From NCBI RefSeq assembly GCF_027172205.1, contig NC_070613.1:22594001-22658000 (forward strand): DNA of 64,000 bases. The letters are read 5' to 3'. Of the stretch, positions 25,916-39,600 are shown in pieces. This DNA comes from Podarcis raffonei (taxonomy: Eukaryota; Chordata; Lepidosauria; Squamata; Lacertidae). Position numbers and translations under genes: made by a program. The notes below the pieces were generated by a model. It was not told where the DNA came from, made no database searches, and saw only the letters and a list, made by a program, of their open reading frames with translations. Positions within the stretch are counted from its first letter, which is position 1; every line of letters begins with the position of its first letter.

Positions 25916-27600
25916 GGTAGACAAACCTGGGGCAGCGCCCTCCTCGCCACAATTTGACCCGTTCGTGTGTGTTATTTCTGATGCCATGTTGCCAACCTTG
26001 TATCCCTCTCTACAGGACGCAGGGAAATGGAAGGTTAGAGAGCATATCGGATTCTCCTCCACGCCGTGATTATAATGGGAAGCGAATAGTACCCGCGTAG
26101 AGGCATTCATTTATTCATTTTTTAAATAAATAAATTATAATCAAAAATAGCTCTCAGATTCCACCAGGGATGGAGAGACTCACCCTGGCGTAACCGCAGC
26201 ACCGAGGAATTTGACCCACCCGCGAATTCTCTTCCCAGTGCCAAACCCAGAGCTTGGAAGTTTAGGATCGGGGTGTAAAACAGGCTGGGAAAAGGGGGGC
26301 GCCGGCTTCACTCAGTCGCGGATCGGGTGCCTCCCACTGCAAGCTCGCTTCCTCCCCACCCCGCGCTAATAATAATAATAGTAATAATAATATCTCAACG
26401 ATAAATGGTGTGAACCAAAAGGGATGGGAGGATGCTTGTTTGGTTTACCAATCTCTCTTCTCTCCAAGCCGGCTGAAGGCAGATAAAAGGACCCGCTTCC
26501 GCGTGCGACCCTCCCCGGAATAAGAAGTATGGAAGAGTCTAAGCCAGGAGGTGATGGCAGCGTCTTCGGCGCTTCGCTTCTCTGCCTTTCATCCGTTCCT
26601 TTGCCACCATGAACGCAGACATGGTTCTACTTACGGGGAGGGATCTCTTCAGGTGGACTCACCACGTCTCGCTCCAGAAGATTTCGGGGGTGGGGGAGAG
26701 AATTCACCATGGGATACTTAACCCATTAGGGAGCACAAGTGTCACTTTTATAGCAGCAAAATTTGGACTAAATTGGTGGGTTTCTCTCCCTCCCTGCCAC
26801 TTCCCAAGGTACCTTTCATGACGTGCGAAATGGGTGTTTTGGATTTTGAGATTTCCAGTGCAGGGTGGGCGCTTCATTATCCTAAACTGAACACTCCAGG
26901 TTCTTATGGGCTTGGTACAGAAAACGCTGGTCTATTTCTTTGTCACTCCCCAACAAAGAGTAGCAAACGGGTGTTTTCCCTCTCAGGTGGGCAGTTTCCT
27001 CTTGCCCTTTCCACGATGGTATAAAGAGCCAAAGGAAGATGAAAGGAAAAACGGGAATTCGGATCATGGATCTCGCTGTAAACTAGAGCTGTCTCGCTAC
27101 CCATTTCCCAGCCGGGGGTGTATAATTACCAACTGGGAAAGCAGCTTCTGCCCACGTTGTAAGATGGGGGCGAGGGTGGAGTTGTTTTTTGTTTGTTTTA
27201 AGTTGTGGAGACAATGCTGGTCACATTCCATCTATAGCCATTCAACTGCATTGAAGTGAAAAGAAACCCACTGGTGCAATTAAGGGCACTCCAGCTATTG
27301 TCTATCTACATAAACTACTGAATATTTAAGCAAGTAAATCCGGGTCAAAACAGATGAAGGCATGACAGTTTCGTTTCGCATGTGAATCGCCAATTTATTT
27401 ATTTATTTTTCAAAAGGCTGCAACGTGACTTCACCAAAATGAGTGAGACTCAAGAAGACTGACTACTTAATTACAACACAATGAAGGCCTCCTTAGGTTC
27501 AGAGCCTCACAACCCTTCAAAGTGATCTTTGCTGGTGAGAAGGTTACTCTTGGAATGTTGACTCCATAGTGGGGACCCTCAGGAGAACCCAACCATCCCT
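25700..27600. other. Intergenic DNA between BMI1 promoter and COMMD3
   Basis: Mostly unique sequence, with an AC repeat (25876-25913), an ATAA-rich patch (26107-26140), a short TAA repeat (26366-26392) and TTTA repeats (27392-27407). No exon with homology is seen. A COMMD3-BMI1 read-through transcript would cross it. Confidence 0.5.
25876..25913. repeat. AC microsatellite upstream of BMI1
   Basis: About 19 uninterrupted AC units. Confidence 0.95.
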
Positions 27601-28047
27601 CCAGTCCCCCAATCAACACACATTATTATTGATAGACGTGGCACACAAAATAGATCAACTCTCTATTGCTTTTGCTCTCTGTTTTTATTAGAGGTTAGAA
27701 ATGGGAAATAAAGCCTTGTTTTTAAAGACAGGACAAGACTGAGCAGGGAGCAGATATTTAACAAGGCGACAGGGAAAAAAGAAGAAGACAATTATGTGGT
27801 TATCTAACAAATAAACATTTTCCCATTAGACATGATACTAAAATGCTACAGTCTTGACTGTACAAACATACAAAACATGAAACATTGGCTAGAAAGTAGG
27901 CATTCCATTTCAGTTCAGCCAATGCTTTATCAAAATCCCATCAAATGAAGTAAGAAGAAGGAGTAATCATATTAATGTTCAAAGATGAAACTGTTAGGAA
28001 ACCATTTCTTTTTCTTCTTGGATCCAATAGTCTGCCAAGGTCTGCAG
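27600..28047 (-). other. COMMD3: COMMD3 3' UTR
   Basis: Sequence following the COMMD3 stop. The first AATAAA on the minus strand is at 27689-27684, which would give a UTR of roughly 370 nt. No repeat is evident between the stop codon and this signal. Confidence 0.45.
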
Positions 28048-31000
28048 TTACAGCTGAGTTGTTCTCTCTAGGCTTTTAGCTGCATCTTTTAGTTTCCCAA
28101 CTAAATCCTAAAACATGAAGTAAGAACTTTAGAAAAGAAGTAATTTGTTGTACATAGTGGGGTTACTTGAACATGTTAGTTCTGTGAATGTTGTCTTCAA
28201 AGGTGATCAAGTTTACATCTGGAAAACTTGGTGTCTAACACTTTGAGAAGAATGCCTACAAGTCAGCTATTTTATATCTTTAAGAAACATTCAGCCTTTC
28301 TGTCATATTTTAGTTAAGAGTAGATACTGAACATTCTTAACAGAAATGTTGTGCTAATAACAGAATTTTTTAAATGAAAGTGCTTGGATTAATATAGAGC
28401 AGAATATAAATGACCGTAATAAATTAAATAAAAAGTATCAAAAGACAGAGACAACTTCGCTATCTTTCTTGCTGTTTAATATAACAATTAAATTAAATTA
28501 ATTCATCAACTTTTCAAGTTGCATTCCTAAATATATTTACTTATTTGCAATGGATTAAAATTTCAATTTAATATGGAATGTAAAACTAATTTTTATTTTA
28601 AAATAATTCCCAGGATTAACCTGTAACCCTTTTCTTTTGCTCAACTTCTCAATCCTTACCTAATTTTACACTTTTTAATGCTTGGGTTAGGTTTTGTTTA
28701 GTACTTGCTGTAGTCAATGTGAACTTCTTTGTATAAAGAGCTCAGTTTACCATCCTTGAACAATTTACACAAACCCAATTTAGCCAAAGTCAATGCAAGT
28801 TGCACTCTTTATATTAATGCACAGTATATAGTTGCAGAAAGTGAATTTCCTCTCAGGTATTACATTTGAAACAGTTCCCTCCAACCCCCTTAAAATGTGA
28901 TTCCAAGATCATAGCTACTATGTGGGTTAATCTGAAATCTCAATTTGGTGAGGTACATAATCAAACCATTATAAAGTAACAAGTTTAATAAACACACTTT
29001 TTGCAAGCTTTAGTTTGGGTGGATTCCTGATAGAAAATTTCATTCTGACATCTGAAATGGTCACACCCGCCCAAACATATGAAGAAATACCTGTAATTGC
29101 TCCATAGAACAACTAAAATTAATGTCCGGTTGAGATCTTGAGTCACTGTTCTAAAGGAACAAAAATCCCAAATGTTAGAAGTTTAACATCTGGCAAAACC
29201 TGAAGTAATATTTAATTCAGTGATGGTGAGGAAAAGCATAAGAATGGGTGCAGTACCTCAACATTTAAGGTCATCAGATAAGCAGGGCGATAATTTTTAT
29301 GAAGTTGATTAGTCTAAAGAAATAAGGGAAGAGGAAAAAAATGTATCAGAATTTAGCAGATAAAGAAACCAGAATAAAGCAGTACCCTTATTAAATTACC
29401 TTGATCTGATATTCCAAACGCCAACAAACATCAGTTATATGCAGCGGACATCTGCCTATACTGAAGAACACAATCATCATTTTCTTATTAGGTTATATTA
29501 TGCTAAATGAAAAAGCTGTTGCACACATTTCAGGCATAAAAAGGTGACTGTTCCATAGATCAATAGTGTATTTCAAAAGTGGGTTAAGGGTGCAAATTAT
29601 CTCAACTTGATAACTTGTGCCTATGTTTTCACCACTGTATCCATTTCAGCAGCCTCTTATAATAACTTTAAAGGTGCATTTGAAATTAATAGCAAAACTC
29701 TAGCCATATAGTTCTGATGTATTAAATGGGGCTTACTCCCTAGTAAGTTTGTTTCAGTTTGTAACCTTAAAGTAATAAAACAACTTCCTTTGACATACCT
29801 TCCCAATAGGATTTCCAAGGTATCTTTATTTTTCTGCAAAGAAGAGAAAAAAGTTTGCCATCTTCTACAGAACAAATAAAATATGAATATAGGAATAAAA
29901 AAATAATAAAATAGGCTTGAAAACCTGGTATTCGGTGCAAAATTGTTCAATTCTTTCTTTGTCAAACTTACAGTCTTCTAAATAAGTACTAAAAGGGAAA
30001 CCAAAAGGATGTGTTAGCCTAAATGCCAGTACAACTCAAGCAGGAAGATTTACAGCAATGGCTGGTGTTAAAAAACAAACTAAAACACCTCAAACCCTGT
30101 GAAGGGCTTTAAAATGGGAGTACCTTATGGCAGATTTGTCAGCTTTTTGCTTTCCAGCTTCTACTATACAAGTTGCAGCTGCTGCATGACAATATTTTAA
30201 TACTGCTGGATCAATATGTTCCAAGTCTGGATGATCTAAAAATAAATGAAATTTCAAAGATGGTATAACTTCAGGGAAATGTTCTTTTAAACAGAGAGTG
30301 ACTAAAAACTTTCCATACAGCCACACTTAGCATAGCCCAGTTTTAACAGTTGGGAAAGTATAATACATTTCATATTGGCAATACTTAAAGCACAGCTATA
30401 AAGATATTGACTCATTCATAAGGTTTCCCTCATTCATAAGGAGCCACTACAAATGAAGAGGCAATCTCAGCTCTCCTTTAAAATGCCATTTCCCAAGACC
30501 CAAACCTGGCCTAAGTTGTTTCCCGCATAAGTTTCTCTGGAATTATCCCATCAGGCTCAGAATTTGGCATGTTATCCAGAAGAAACAAACGGATTTAGTG
30601 CATTTTCTAAACACAGTGTCCTGGTTTTCCTCCTTCCCTGCGTTTTTTGTTTTTGTTTCAATATGCAATCCATTACTGGAATTTCTTGGCAAGCATCGAG
30701 TTATAAAACAAATGTAAATGGCAGAATTTATTTCTACAAATAAGAAATCGCCATGCCTTTGGCTGTTGCATTCATACAGTGAGGGGGAGCACCTGCCCCC
30801 CTATAAATTGCCCGTGGAAGAGATGGAGAAAACATTTCATAGGGTTGAGTTCTAAATCAAGGTCAGTTTAAAACAAAACAAAAGATACACACAACCAAAC
30901 CAGGTGCCTTTCTAACTATCCTCCTCCGAATACCGCGCGTCCCTTCAAAAGTACCGTAACTACAAACCCTTCTGGCCACATTATTTCTAACTTTTCCTTC

Positions 31001-32170
31001 TCCTTCTCCTCCTCCTCCTCCTCGCCGAGCCCCGTCTGAGTAAACAGAGCTGCTATTCGGCAATTGCAGTTCAAGCTAGTTCCTACCGGAGGCCGCGCGT
31101 TTTGAAGGCGAGCGACTACATGGCAGCGAGCAGAGCGGCTCAAACAAACGCCTTCCTTCATCGGCTAAGCGAAAGCGGCCGGTCCAACGTCAACAACCAG
31201 ATCCCCAGCAGGCAACGGCCGGTCACCGATCCAGGGTTTCCCGCACGGAAACAGGCCGGGAAAATAATAATCATAATCCTCATAATGATCATCATAATAA
31301 TGGAATGCAGTTTCAGAGCTGCATTAAGGAACAATGACGTGAAAAGAAAGCACTTTTCATGCACAGCCCAGAGAGCCTTGATCGTGAGGTTACAGCACGG
31401 AGCCTTCCTAAAATAAATCAACCCGTTTAGAAGCCTGACCTTTGCAAACAGCAATAACAATAATAATAATAATAATGACGCCGCTAATCCTAGGGACTGC
31501 AGTAAATAACTCGCCGGGGCTGGGGGGGGGGAAGGGAAGTGAAAATAAACCGACATCAACACGACGGAGGAGGGGAACCGACACCCAGCACAAAGCTGCC
31601 TCGGCAAAGAGGCTTTTAGGCCAGGAGCGAGCGAGAGGAACGCTGCTGATTTTCTGCAAGGAAATGACAGCCGCCGGGAAATGGAGGAGAGCAGCAACAA
31701 TAACAGACAGAAACAAAGAGCGAGACGGGCTGCAGGACGTGGGCGGCTGCCTTTCTCGGCGAGGCAGAAAGCACTTCCTGAGTTTCAGGGGAAGCGGCCG
31801 AGGCTGGTGCTGGAGCTGCGGGCAGCAAGCAGCCCTGACAATGCGCCGGAGCTGCGGGGAGAGAAGCAGAGGCAAGCGGGGGAAGAGCCACCTCCCCCGG
31901 CCGGCCGGCCGGCCTGCTTCTCTCTCCCTCTCCGGTTCCCCAGGCGGCGGCAGCAGCAGCAACAGCAGGAGCCGCCCTGCAGCTTCCCTCCCCGGCGCCT
32001 GAGCTCCAGCTCCTCCCGGAGCAGCACTTACCTAGCGCGGCCTGGCCGGCCTGGCCGCCCAGCAAGGCACCGAAGGCGGCCTGCAGCAGAGCCTCGTAGG
32101 CTCTGGGGGAGAAGCAGCCGCGCTCGGCCAGGAGCTGCAGCCCGCCCTGCACAGACTCCGACAGCTCCAT
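28048..32170 (-). CDS. COMMD3: COMMD3, COMM-domain protein 3, 8 exons
   Basis: Subunit of the COMMD ring of the Commander/CCC complex, which works with retriever in endosomal cargo recycling; COMMD proteins also influence NF-kB turnover. Coding exons on the minus strand: 32170-32032, 30235-30124, 29988-29925, 29833-29799, 29460-29400, 29313-29257, 29150-29091, 28107-28048. They join in phase to 195 codons plus TAA, the human length. The N-terminus MELSESVQGGLQLLAERG and the segment DHPDLEHIDPAVLKYCHAAA fit the family helical domain. The C-terminal COMM domain (about residues 125-195) includes TDVCWRLEYQIK, YRPAYLMTLNVE and DINFSCSMEQLQDLVGKLK. Exon 1 is more diverged and Gly/Ala/Gln-rich. All introns are GT-AG, but the donor after exon 3 is weak (CAG|GTTTTC). 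BMI1 follows in the same direction, as in human, where read-through transcripts are known. Confidence 0.97.
29834..29924 (-). other. COMMD3 intron 3, 91 bp with weak donor
   Basis: The intron begins GTTTTC and ends CTTTGCAG. The phase-0 junction restores TEYQ followed by KNKDTLEILLG, so the site is supported by homology although its match to U1 is poor beyond GT. Confidence 0.8.
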
Positions 32171-32370
32171 TGTGAGCCGCGCGGTGACCTTCGACACGCC
32201 GCCCACGTGATCCCCGCGCTCAGCTGATCCCGCGGCGAGAGGGAGCTGGAGCTGCAGCGGTGGCGGCTGTGGATTTCAGCTCGGAGCCTGCGAGGAAGGA
32301 GGCGGCGCTGCTGCTGCCGCTGCCGCCGCCGCCTCGCTGTTGTTGCTCTGGTGGCTGCGAGTTCAACGTC
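32171..32370 (-). promoter_or_regulatory. COMMD3: COMMD3 CpG-island promoter and 5' UTR
   Basis: A CpG island spans about 31060-32360, covering exon 1 and its upstream DNA. Just upstream of the start codon are a CACGTG E-box (32204-32209) and GC-rich sequence without a TATA box. The island ends abruptly at a CT microsatellite (about 32375-32424). The exact start site cannot be fixed. Confidence 0.55.
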
Positions 32371-32374
32371 CACT

Positions 32375-32379
32375 TCCTC

Positions 32380-32420
<41 letters not shown>

Positions 32421-32424
32421 CTCC
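32375..32424. repeat. CT microsatellite at COMMD3 promoter edge
   Basis: CTTTCTCT and CT runs marking the upstream edge of the COMMD3 CpG island. Confidence 0.85.
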
Positions 32425-32999
32425 AGGCATTCCTTGAGCATATACTCCCTTTCTTGTACTTGACCCACCACCACCTTCCTTTCATTTTATTTTGTGCTCG
32501 CTTTGCGTTTCATACACAGTAAAGGAAAGGGCCAGCCGCCGCCTCCTGCTCCTTTCATTTCTGGCTGGGGGTGTTGGGGTAGCTCGGTTATATTTTGCTA
32601 ACGCACATCGAACTGTTTTCAGGTTTTATTTCATGGCTAAGGAAACTGGCCCCACATGGTAGTTATTTGTAAAGGTGGCTTTGGACGTAAACCTCTCTCT
32701 CTTTCTCTCTTACTTTCTCTCTCTCCTTTCCATATGCTTTGTAGACATGGGATGCAGGGCAAGACATGGGATGCTGTTTTCCTTAAGCTATAGGCAAATG
32801 GGTTTGGGATATTCAGAACCACAAAAACTTCTTAAGGAATTGCATAGAAGCTGCAAAGGCAATAATGACAACTTTATTGTTTATTATATACTGTAATCCT
32901 CATTTCCCCCTGCATTCTAGCTTTAAAACAACACAGTGTTGTTGCTTTTTTAAAAATAGTATTCTTTATTCATCTATAGCTATGCTGATACATTTATAT

Positions 33000-35900
33000 A
33001 ATTTACAAAAGCATTTTAGTGGTAACTGTTAAAAATGCTGCTCTTAATATTTTTATGATATAAAATGCCATTTTTGTGTTTTATAGGACACTGATTGCAG
33101 TTTCATTAGTTTCTGCAGAGTAGATTCTTAAAATTAAAGGTCAGGGCATTTTTGTAGATGGCCTACTGCTAAAGTAGGAAGGGGAAAGGGGAAGTTTCAT
33201 AATATTTTATTATTTATTTATTATATAATTTATGACTCACCTAACCAAGATATTCTCTAGGCAACAGCAGAACAAACAAAGTTAAAGAGAATTTGGTAAA
33301 AAAAAAACAACAACCCTCAGCACTAGTTCAACAATAAGATCCAGCCATAAAGTCCAACTCAGCATAAGAAAGTGACAAATTCTGGAAACATTTAAGTTGA
33401 CAGTCCCTTCTCCCCCATTTTATTGTTCTTGACGCTATGGGGAAATTGCTAAAAAACCATAATATTAATATTATTAAAAATAGATGGGTTAAAGAAGAAA
33501 TCATGACCTAACTTCACAATGAAAACATTTGCTCTTTTTTTTCTTGTCGGAGTTTGACTCATTGGGTGATGGATTGTATTAACAGCCTGAACACCAGCCA
33601 AATTGATTCTGCGAAGTTACAATTGGATTTTGTGAGCGATTTATGATTTCTACATTTATTACAAGTCACTTGGCTACTTCTGGACATGTCACTTTCCTTG
33701 TTACAGATAACTGAACTCATTCACTAGCAGCCTACTGAGGAATATTGGGATAAAAGCCTTTTGGAAGATCTATCTTTAAAATCAAACTGGAGTTGCATAG
33801 CACATATTTATCATCTCCTATGCATAGGTGAATATGACTTTTTTGTTTTTCTATATTCACGTCAGTAACATGTAAAAACAAATGGCACTAGCATATTAAT
33901 ATTACTCGTGCACAAAAGACTGCAGCTCTGTACCTTTGGGAGTAAGTTCCATTGAATATACTGGAACTTCTAAGTAAATATACATAGGGTTGGGGTTTTG
34001 GATGGAAATGACATTTCCTCTGACTTCGTGAGAAGCCTCCAATTTGTTTGAAGTGACAATGGATTTTACCTTTACATACTAAGATGCACCCCACAAGATG
34101 TAAATCCCCCCTTTTTTAAAAAAAGTGTTACATGCACTGAAATTGTTGTGTTTAGAATGCCATACACACTGATGGTGCTGTAACAACATATATATCATTT
34201 TTATAATTTGGGTGTGTGTGTGTGAATGAATAGTTTTGCATAAAAATTGAATGGCAGTAATACTTGAAACATAAATAAGATTGGCACCAATTTTATTTTC
34301 AGTTTGGTGCCATGTTAAAACCCGGTTATTTGCCCATGCTTTTAGTAATTGTTAATTTCACTGCTTAATTTGTAATGAACACTGCTTGTGTTTTAAGATT
34401 ATTTATTGTTTTTCTACAACTGATCAGTAGTTAGATTTGTTGTTTTAATGACTGGTGTACATCACCTGAGTGCTTGGATAGAGGGTGAGTTCTTAATTAT
34501 TCAATTATTGTTAATTATTCAAAACTGGCTTTCATTAGGCACTCTCTTCTCAGTTATGATTTTTTTTTTAATAATGAAGGAAATTGAAAGGTACATCAAA
34601 AATCATTAGGCAACTGATTAATGGCCTGAAAAAGGACCTGAAAGTTAACTGGAGAAAACTTATAATTATTCACAATTGTGTTTCAGAACGCAAAGAACCA
34701 TAGACTTTTTTTGTTCCTAAACAGAGGAAGGAGCAAAAGGAGGATTCCAGTGTCTACAGCTGCAGAATTGCAAAGATTGATCGACTCTCTTTTGATCAAT
34801 TATTCACAATTAAAAATTTAATCATATCTAACCTGTATGTATTACCAAACTGTCATCATAGGTGCTTTTTGAGATGGTGAAATATGCATAACTTACAATT
34901 GAATACACAAAGCTAGTGTTACTACTCTTTGCTGCAAGGGCAGAGCATCTTTTTCATTTCCTATTGTTGCCCACAACTACCAAAATAGCCTGTAACACCC
35001 CTCCATACAAATGTGTGCTCTTAACTCTCAGCAACACTGATTTATCAGTTAACACATGCTGTCCTTTTAATAGCAAATCATGCACATTCATAAAGTGAAA
35101 TGAGGGGGAGAGAGGCCTCATATTTATGAATATGGGCTGGGATCCAAATAACTCCTTGGTCTTCTGTAATTTCTAAAAGTTTATTCTTTGGGCAGATGCT
35201 TGCCACAAGCACCCTAAGATGAAATTTCCATGTCACATCAGGAGGCGGTGTTGGAGGAAAAAGACCAGTAGCTCCAACACCCTCTTGGGCTCATGGAGCT
35301 TTGGTTCCTGAGTTTTTGGATCCTGACTGTCGTTTGTTAACATCATGCATCAGAATGTCTGCACTTTGGCCAGAACCTTCTGCTGTAGAAGTCTGCCACA
35401 AATGGTACTTCTTCCAAAGTAGCCTCCCAGTCTATCATTTTCTCTCTCTTGTGATCTCTTTTAAAAAGGCACACCCTAATAGGACAAGGTACAGCAGCAC
35501 TAGCCTTGCAAAGGTATTCATATAGGCTCAACATTATTACTGTAGTAAGCTACACTCCTGGTAGTAAAGCATATTTGTGTTTGCTTTATTGGAACTTTAA
35601 TTTGTTGGAAGAGGGAAAATGGCAATATATGGATTGCTAGAGAGACTACATACACAGACAAAGGTAGAAATTAGGAATATTTTACCTGTTACGTATTTTA
35701 TCTCATGTATGTTTATCTCATATTTCTGTAACCCTTGGCACATCTTCCCCAGTAATAATCAAACCTGCCTCATACATATTCACTTCCTTTTTAATCTAAA
35801 ACGTGATGATTTTAAATCAGCAACTGGTAAATAAATAGTAGCTGCCATTTTGCTTGTCAAGTGATATTCTGCTACTATTTTTTCACTTGCTACCTTTTGT

Positions 35901-36120
35901 TGGCAGGTTAGGGTCTTCTGTCAACAGATTCTAGCTGGGAAGATGTTAATAGTAATTATTTCCACCAAAACCTTAAAGCTGTAATTAACTAGGCAGCAGT
36001 GCTTTCCTGATTAAGAGAAAGAAGTGCCAGTAGTCATATATTGAGAAAAATGCCGTGGTTGCCAGCACAAAATGGCTGCCACGAGCAGCAAATAAAGCGG
36101 TGACAATATTCCATACTGGT
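33000..36120. other. AT-rich intergenic DNA
   Basis: No gene seen. A TATTTATT-rich LINE-like tail lies at 33200-33260, a reverse copy of the palindromic repeat at about 33921-33990, and an old LINE 3' UTR-like stretch at about 34330-34490 (GACTGGTGTACATCACCTGA). Confidence 0.4.
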
Positions 36121-36140
36121 GAATACTGCCATCCAAAAAA

Positions 36141-36211
36141 GCCCTACTGGGGAGTAGGCCCTATTTAACTCAATGGGACTTTGTTCTGAGTAAGCATGCA
36201 CAGGACTGTAC
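36141..36211 (+). repeat. Palindromic CAATGGGACTT-type repeat
   Basis: GGGGAGTAGGCCCTATTTAA then CTCAATGGGACTTTGTTCTG and AGTAAGCATGCACAGGACTG. Confidence 0.55.
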
Positions 36212-36424
36212 TGTAAAATAATGCTTTATAAGCCTCAGAGTGATCAGCTAATGGAGTTGAATAATATACTGGAAACTGCATTTCTTATTATTTCTCCTCT
36301 TCAAAACACAATGTATTATCAACTGCGGGTACAGCATCATCAGTTCATGATGGAAGTCAGGGAGAGGTTTAGTTGGTTGAGAATCGTAACAATTAATAGT
36401 GCTTTTTTTAGTGAATTAAACCAT

Positions 36425-36672
36425 GGCAATATTATTGTCGCCTCTGAAAAGACCACATTCATTAGATACCTGTTTATCCAGGCCTTTGGTCAAATGATTC
36501 TCTTTCCTCCTGCTGCCTTGCTGTTCTGTGGTGCTTTCAAATTCTGTTCTGTGGTTTTATCTTATAATTTTAAAATAAATTGTACTCATTTTAATTGTAC
36601 CATTTTTGTAACCTACCCTGGGATCACTTGATGAAGGACAGGCTATATGCGCAAATAAAAATAATAAACAAA
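36425..36672 (+). mobile_element. L2-type LINE 3' end
   Basis: TTTATCCAGGCCTTTGGTC (end of the reverse-transcriptase region) through ACCTACCCTGGGATCACTTG and AAGGACAGGCTATATGCG to an AATAAAAATAATAAA tail. Confidence 0.65.
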
Positions 36673-36679
36673 GATACCG

Positions 36680-39600
36680 GAAGTTTGAAATAAAGGTGCT
36701 ATGAATGTTCAGCAGAGGTGCAGCTTACCTTAGCAATTGTTAATGAGATTAGTGCCTACTGAAAAGTTATATTTTCATTTCTTTAAAGAAACCTGAGCAC
36801 TCCTTCCCTAACACTTTTCTAGACAAGGCCAAACAAATTATCTCGCTCTGCAGGGACTGTCTGTTTTCCCCTCCTTTGTCCTGAGCAGAGACAATCCAGC
36901 CAGTTAAGCATTTTAAGTAACAAAATATTTTATTGTTCCCAGTCACCCATGAAGGATCTGTTGCTTTCAAACCTCACTATTTATTATTATTTTTTGAACC
37001 GATGGGGCCACCGAAAAATATAATTAAAGTTACTTTGTGTCTCTTAATTTCCCATTATGCCATTGCTAATGATCACTGACTGAATGTACCAAAGGAAGGG
37101 TTTGTAATTAAGATCCAGCCTCCTTACCATAGCATCAACAAGAAAGCATGCTTCTCAGCTGCAGGATCTGTCCCTTAATACCCTGTGCATAAAATGCAGC
37201 ATGTACAAGCACACACAGAGAGAGAACACTGTGTTTTGCTAATAATGATTTCAAGAAGCAAAATCTGCCATGCGTCTTGAAGCAGTATTTTTGTTTTGAT
37301 ACCTTGCCATCAAAGTGAAAGTCTGAAGGGTAATGACCTCTGGTGCCCTCAACCCACACATCATGGTCAGTTTTATTTTTTACTCTGCCAGAAGAAAGTA
37401 GAGAAAGACATCAGAAAGGAAAATAAAAATATCTCTAGCTCAGTCTCCCTCTAACAAGTACTGTATCTCTTTTGTGTTTGCATGAAGGAAAACAGTGTGT
37501 TTAAAGAATTGGGGGGGAGGACATAGAAAAAAACGGTGGTAGAAATGTTATGTTTACGAAGCAAAGCCCAGAGTGGACAAAACTGATGTATAAATTACCG
37601 CATATTATCCTGTGTAAAGTACATTTTAAATTTTACCAGGCCCAACCTTTCAGTTTAGCATCCTTTCTTTTTAACTGAAAGATCAAAGTCAGTTCCTACC
37701 ATATAGAGAAGTCTAAAAAACCCATATTTGTTTTTGAGTAGGTTTTCTGAAAAGGGCATATTGAGGGACTAAAGCTCACAAAGGAAATACCGTACAATTC
37801 GAATATAAATTACTTGATTAGTTGGACTAATTGCCACAACCTAACAAAAAGCCTTAGCTTAATAACTAAATGCATAGGACATGTTGCATTAAATCCAAAT
37901 GCCCCCCCCCATTTGATTGCAACAAAGCTCAGGGATTAGAAAAAAAACTACTAAAAATGTATTTACTTAAACAACAAAACAAAACCTGGAACAGAATTAA
38001 GGGAGAGGGGAAAAAGAGGATTTTGCATTTTCTGCAAAACTCTTAGTGATGTCAAAAGCAGTTTAATTTGACTGATGGAACGTTGTATAGCCTCTCCTCT
38101 TTGGTAGGAATTCCCTTTCTCTTTCTCTCTCTCTTTTACTTGTAAAAAGGAAAGCATGAAAAATAGACCTTGTTGTGTGCCGCTGTCCTAGTGACTTCAA
38201 GCATAGCTAAACAAAACAAAAACCCCAAACACCACAGCCTATGAACAAATAAAATGGCCCAGAAAATGTTCTGCATTTACTCTTTCCTTTAATATAGTTT
38301 AAGAAACTAAATACATCCATGGATAAGATTATTATTTGTTGCTCTTTTTAGATGGGGGGGGGTGAGGGTTGGCACTAAGAAATGTGTATCAAGTATAGAA
38401 TGCAGCGTTCATTAAAATAAATAAATCTGCCACTATACGTAATGGGGATTTCCTACAATACAACTATTTTGCAATTAAGTGGAATACCAGTGCAGAAAAT
38501 GCATGCAAGATACATGCTTTTTAAACTTTTAAGTTTGTTTGTTTTTTCACTTTGATGGCTTCATATTTTATTTCTCTTTATCAATGAAGTTCCCATCTAG
38601 ATCTATTTGCTCTACATGTCCTACTCTGAAGAAGTCCATCTGCTTGAACAAGAGTGAAAATATGCTGGAAGGGCATATATGAGTTAGGGCCTTTTAAATC
38701 ATTCTGTTTAGCTGTTTGATTTTTAATCCTTTCGATAAATGCTAAAAAAATATGCTTTCCTGGGAAATGACGCACTTTAAAAACTTCAGTGGTTAAAAGA
38801 TTTATTTTAAGATCAATGCCAGGCAACAGAGGTCTGTTCAAATCAGAGAGACAGAGACAAGAGTATAAAGCTGAGGTCTTTAAAATAAGTAGTTTTAATT
38901 AGAAGTACTGGACACTATTAAAATGCAATATCTAGTTAATATATTTGGGCTTCATTCACTGGCACAGGCATCAAAACTGCTGCAGTAGTTCTGTTAACAG
39001 AAAGATGAAACAGGTACAGATGGATTCTAAGATTCCTTGAAAGATCTGAAACAGGACATTTTAACTGTTCAGAAGGTGTGGTTCCCACAAGATAGCAGCC
39101 AGAAATTCAGTCAGTGTCTAATAGAAGGCAGTGCTGAGATTTCCCCTTTCACATATTTTAATAGTCCTTTGAATTGGGGCTTGCTGGGACATTTGGGAAC
39201 TTATGTGTACTGTATATGCAAAAATACAAATCACATTTACTGAATGATGTAACGCAGCTCACAGAACAATAGATAAAATTTTTGTGTGTACATTTTAAAT
39301 ATACATTTTTTTGCTAATCAGCACAATCTTAAGTTTATTATGTAGTGTCCCCAGTTGTTGAGTCTCTGCTACCTTGGTTATGTAAATTTCTCGCTCCCAT
39401 TTAGCACTTTCTTAATTAAAAAAAATATAAAGCACTTTTGCATTTACAGAACAGTAGTGGTGAGGCCTGTAAACGACACCTGACTTTAGTTGACAGGAGA
39501 GAAATGCATAATACATTAACACCACTGTTTTATACAAAAGTTTTATACAAAATTTAAGTTTACAGCAGGCAGAGAAGCCAGATTTAATAAGAACAATGTT

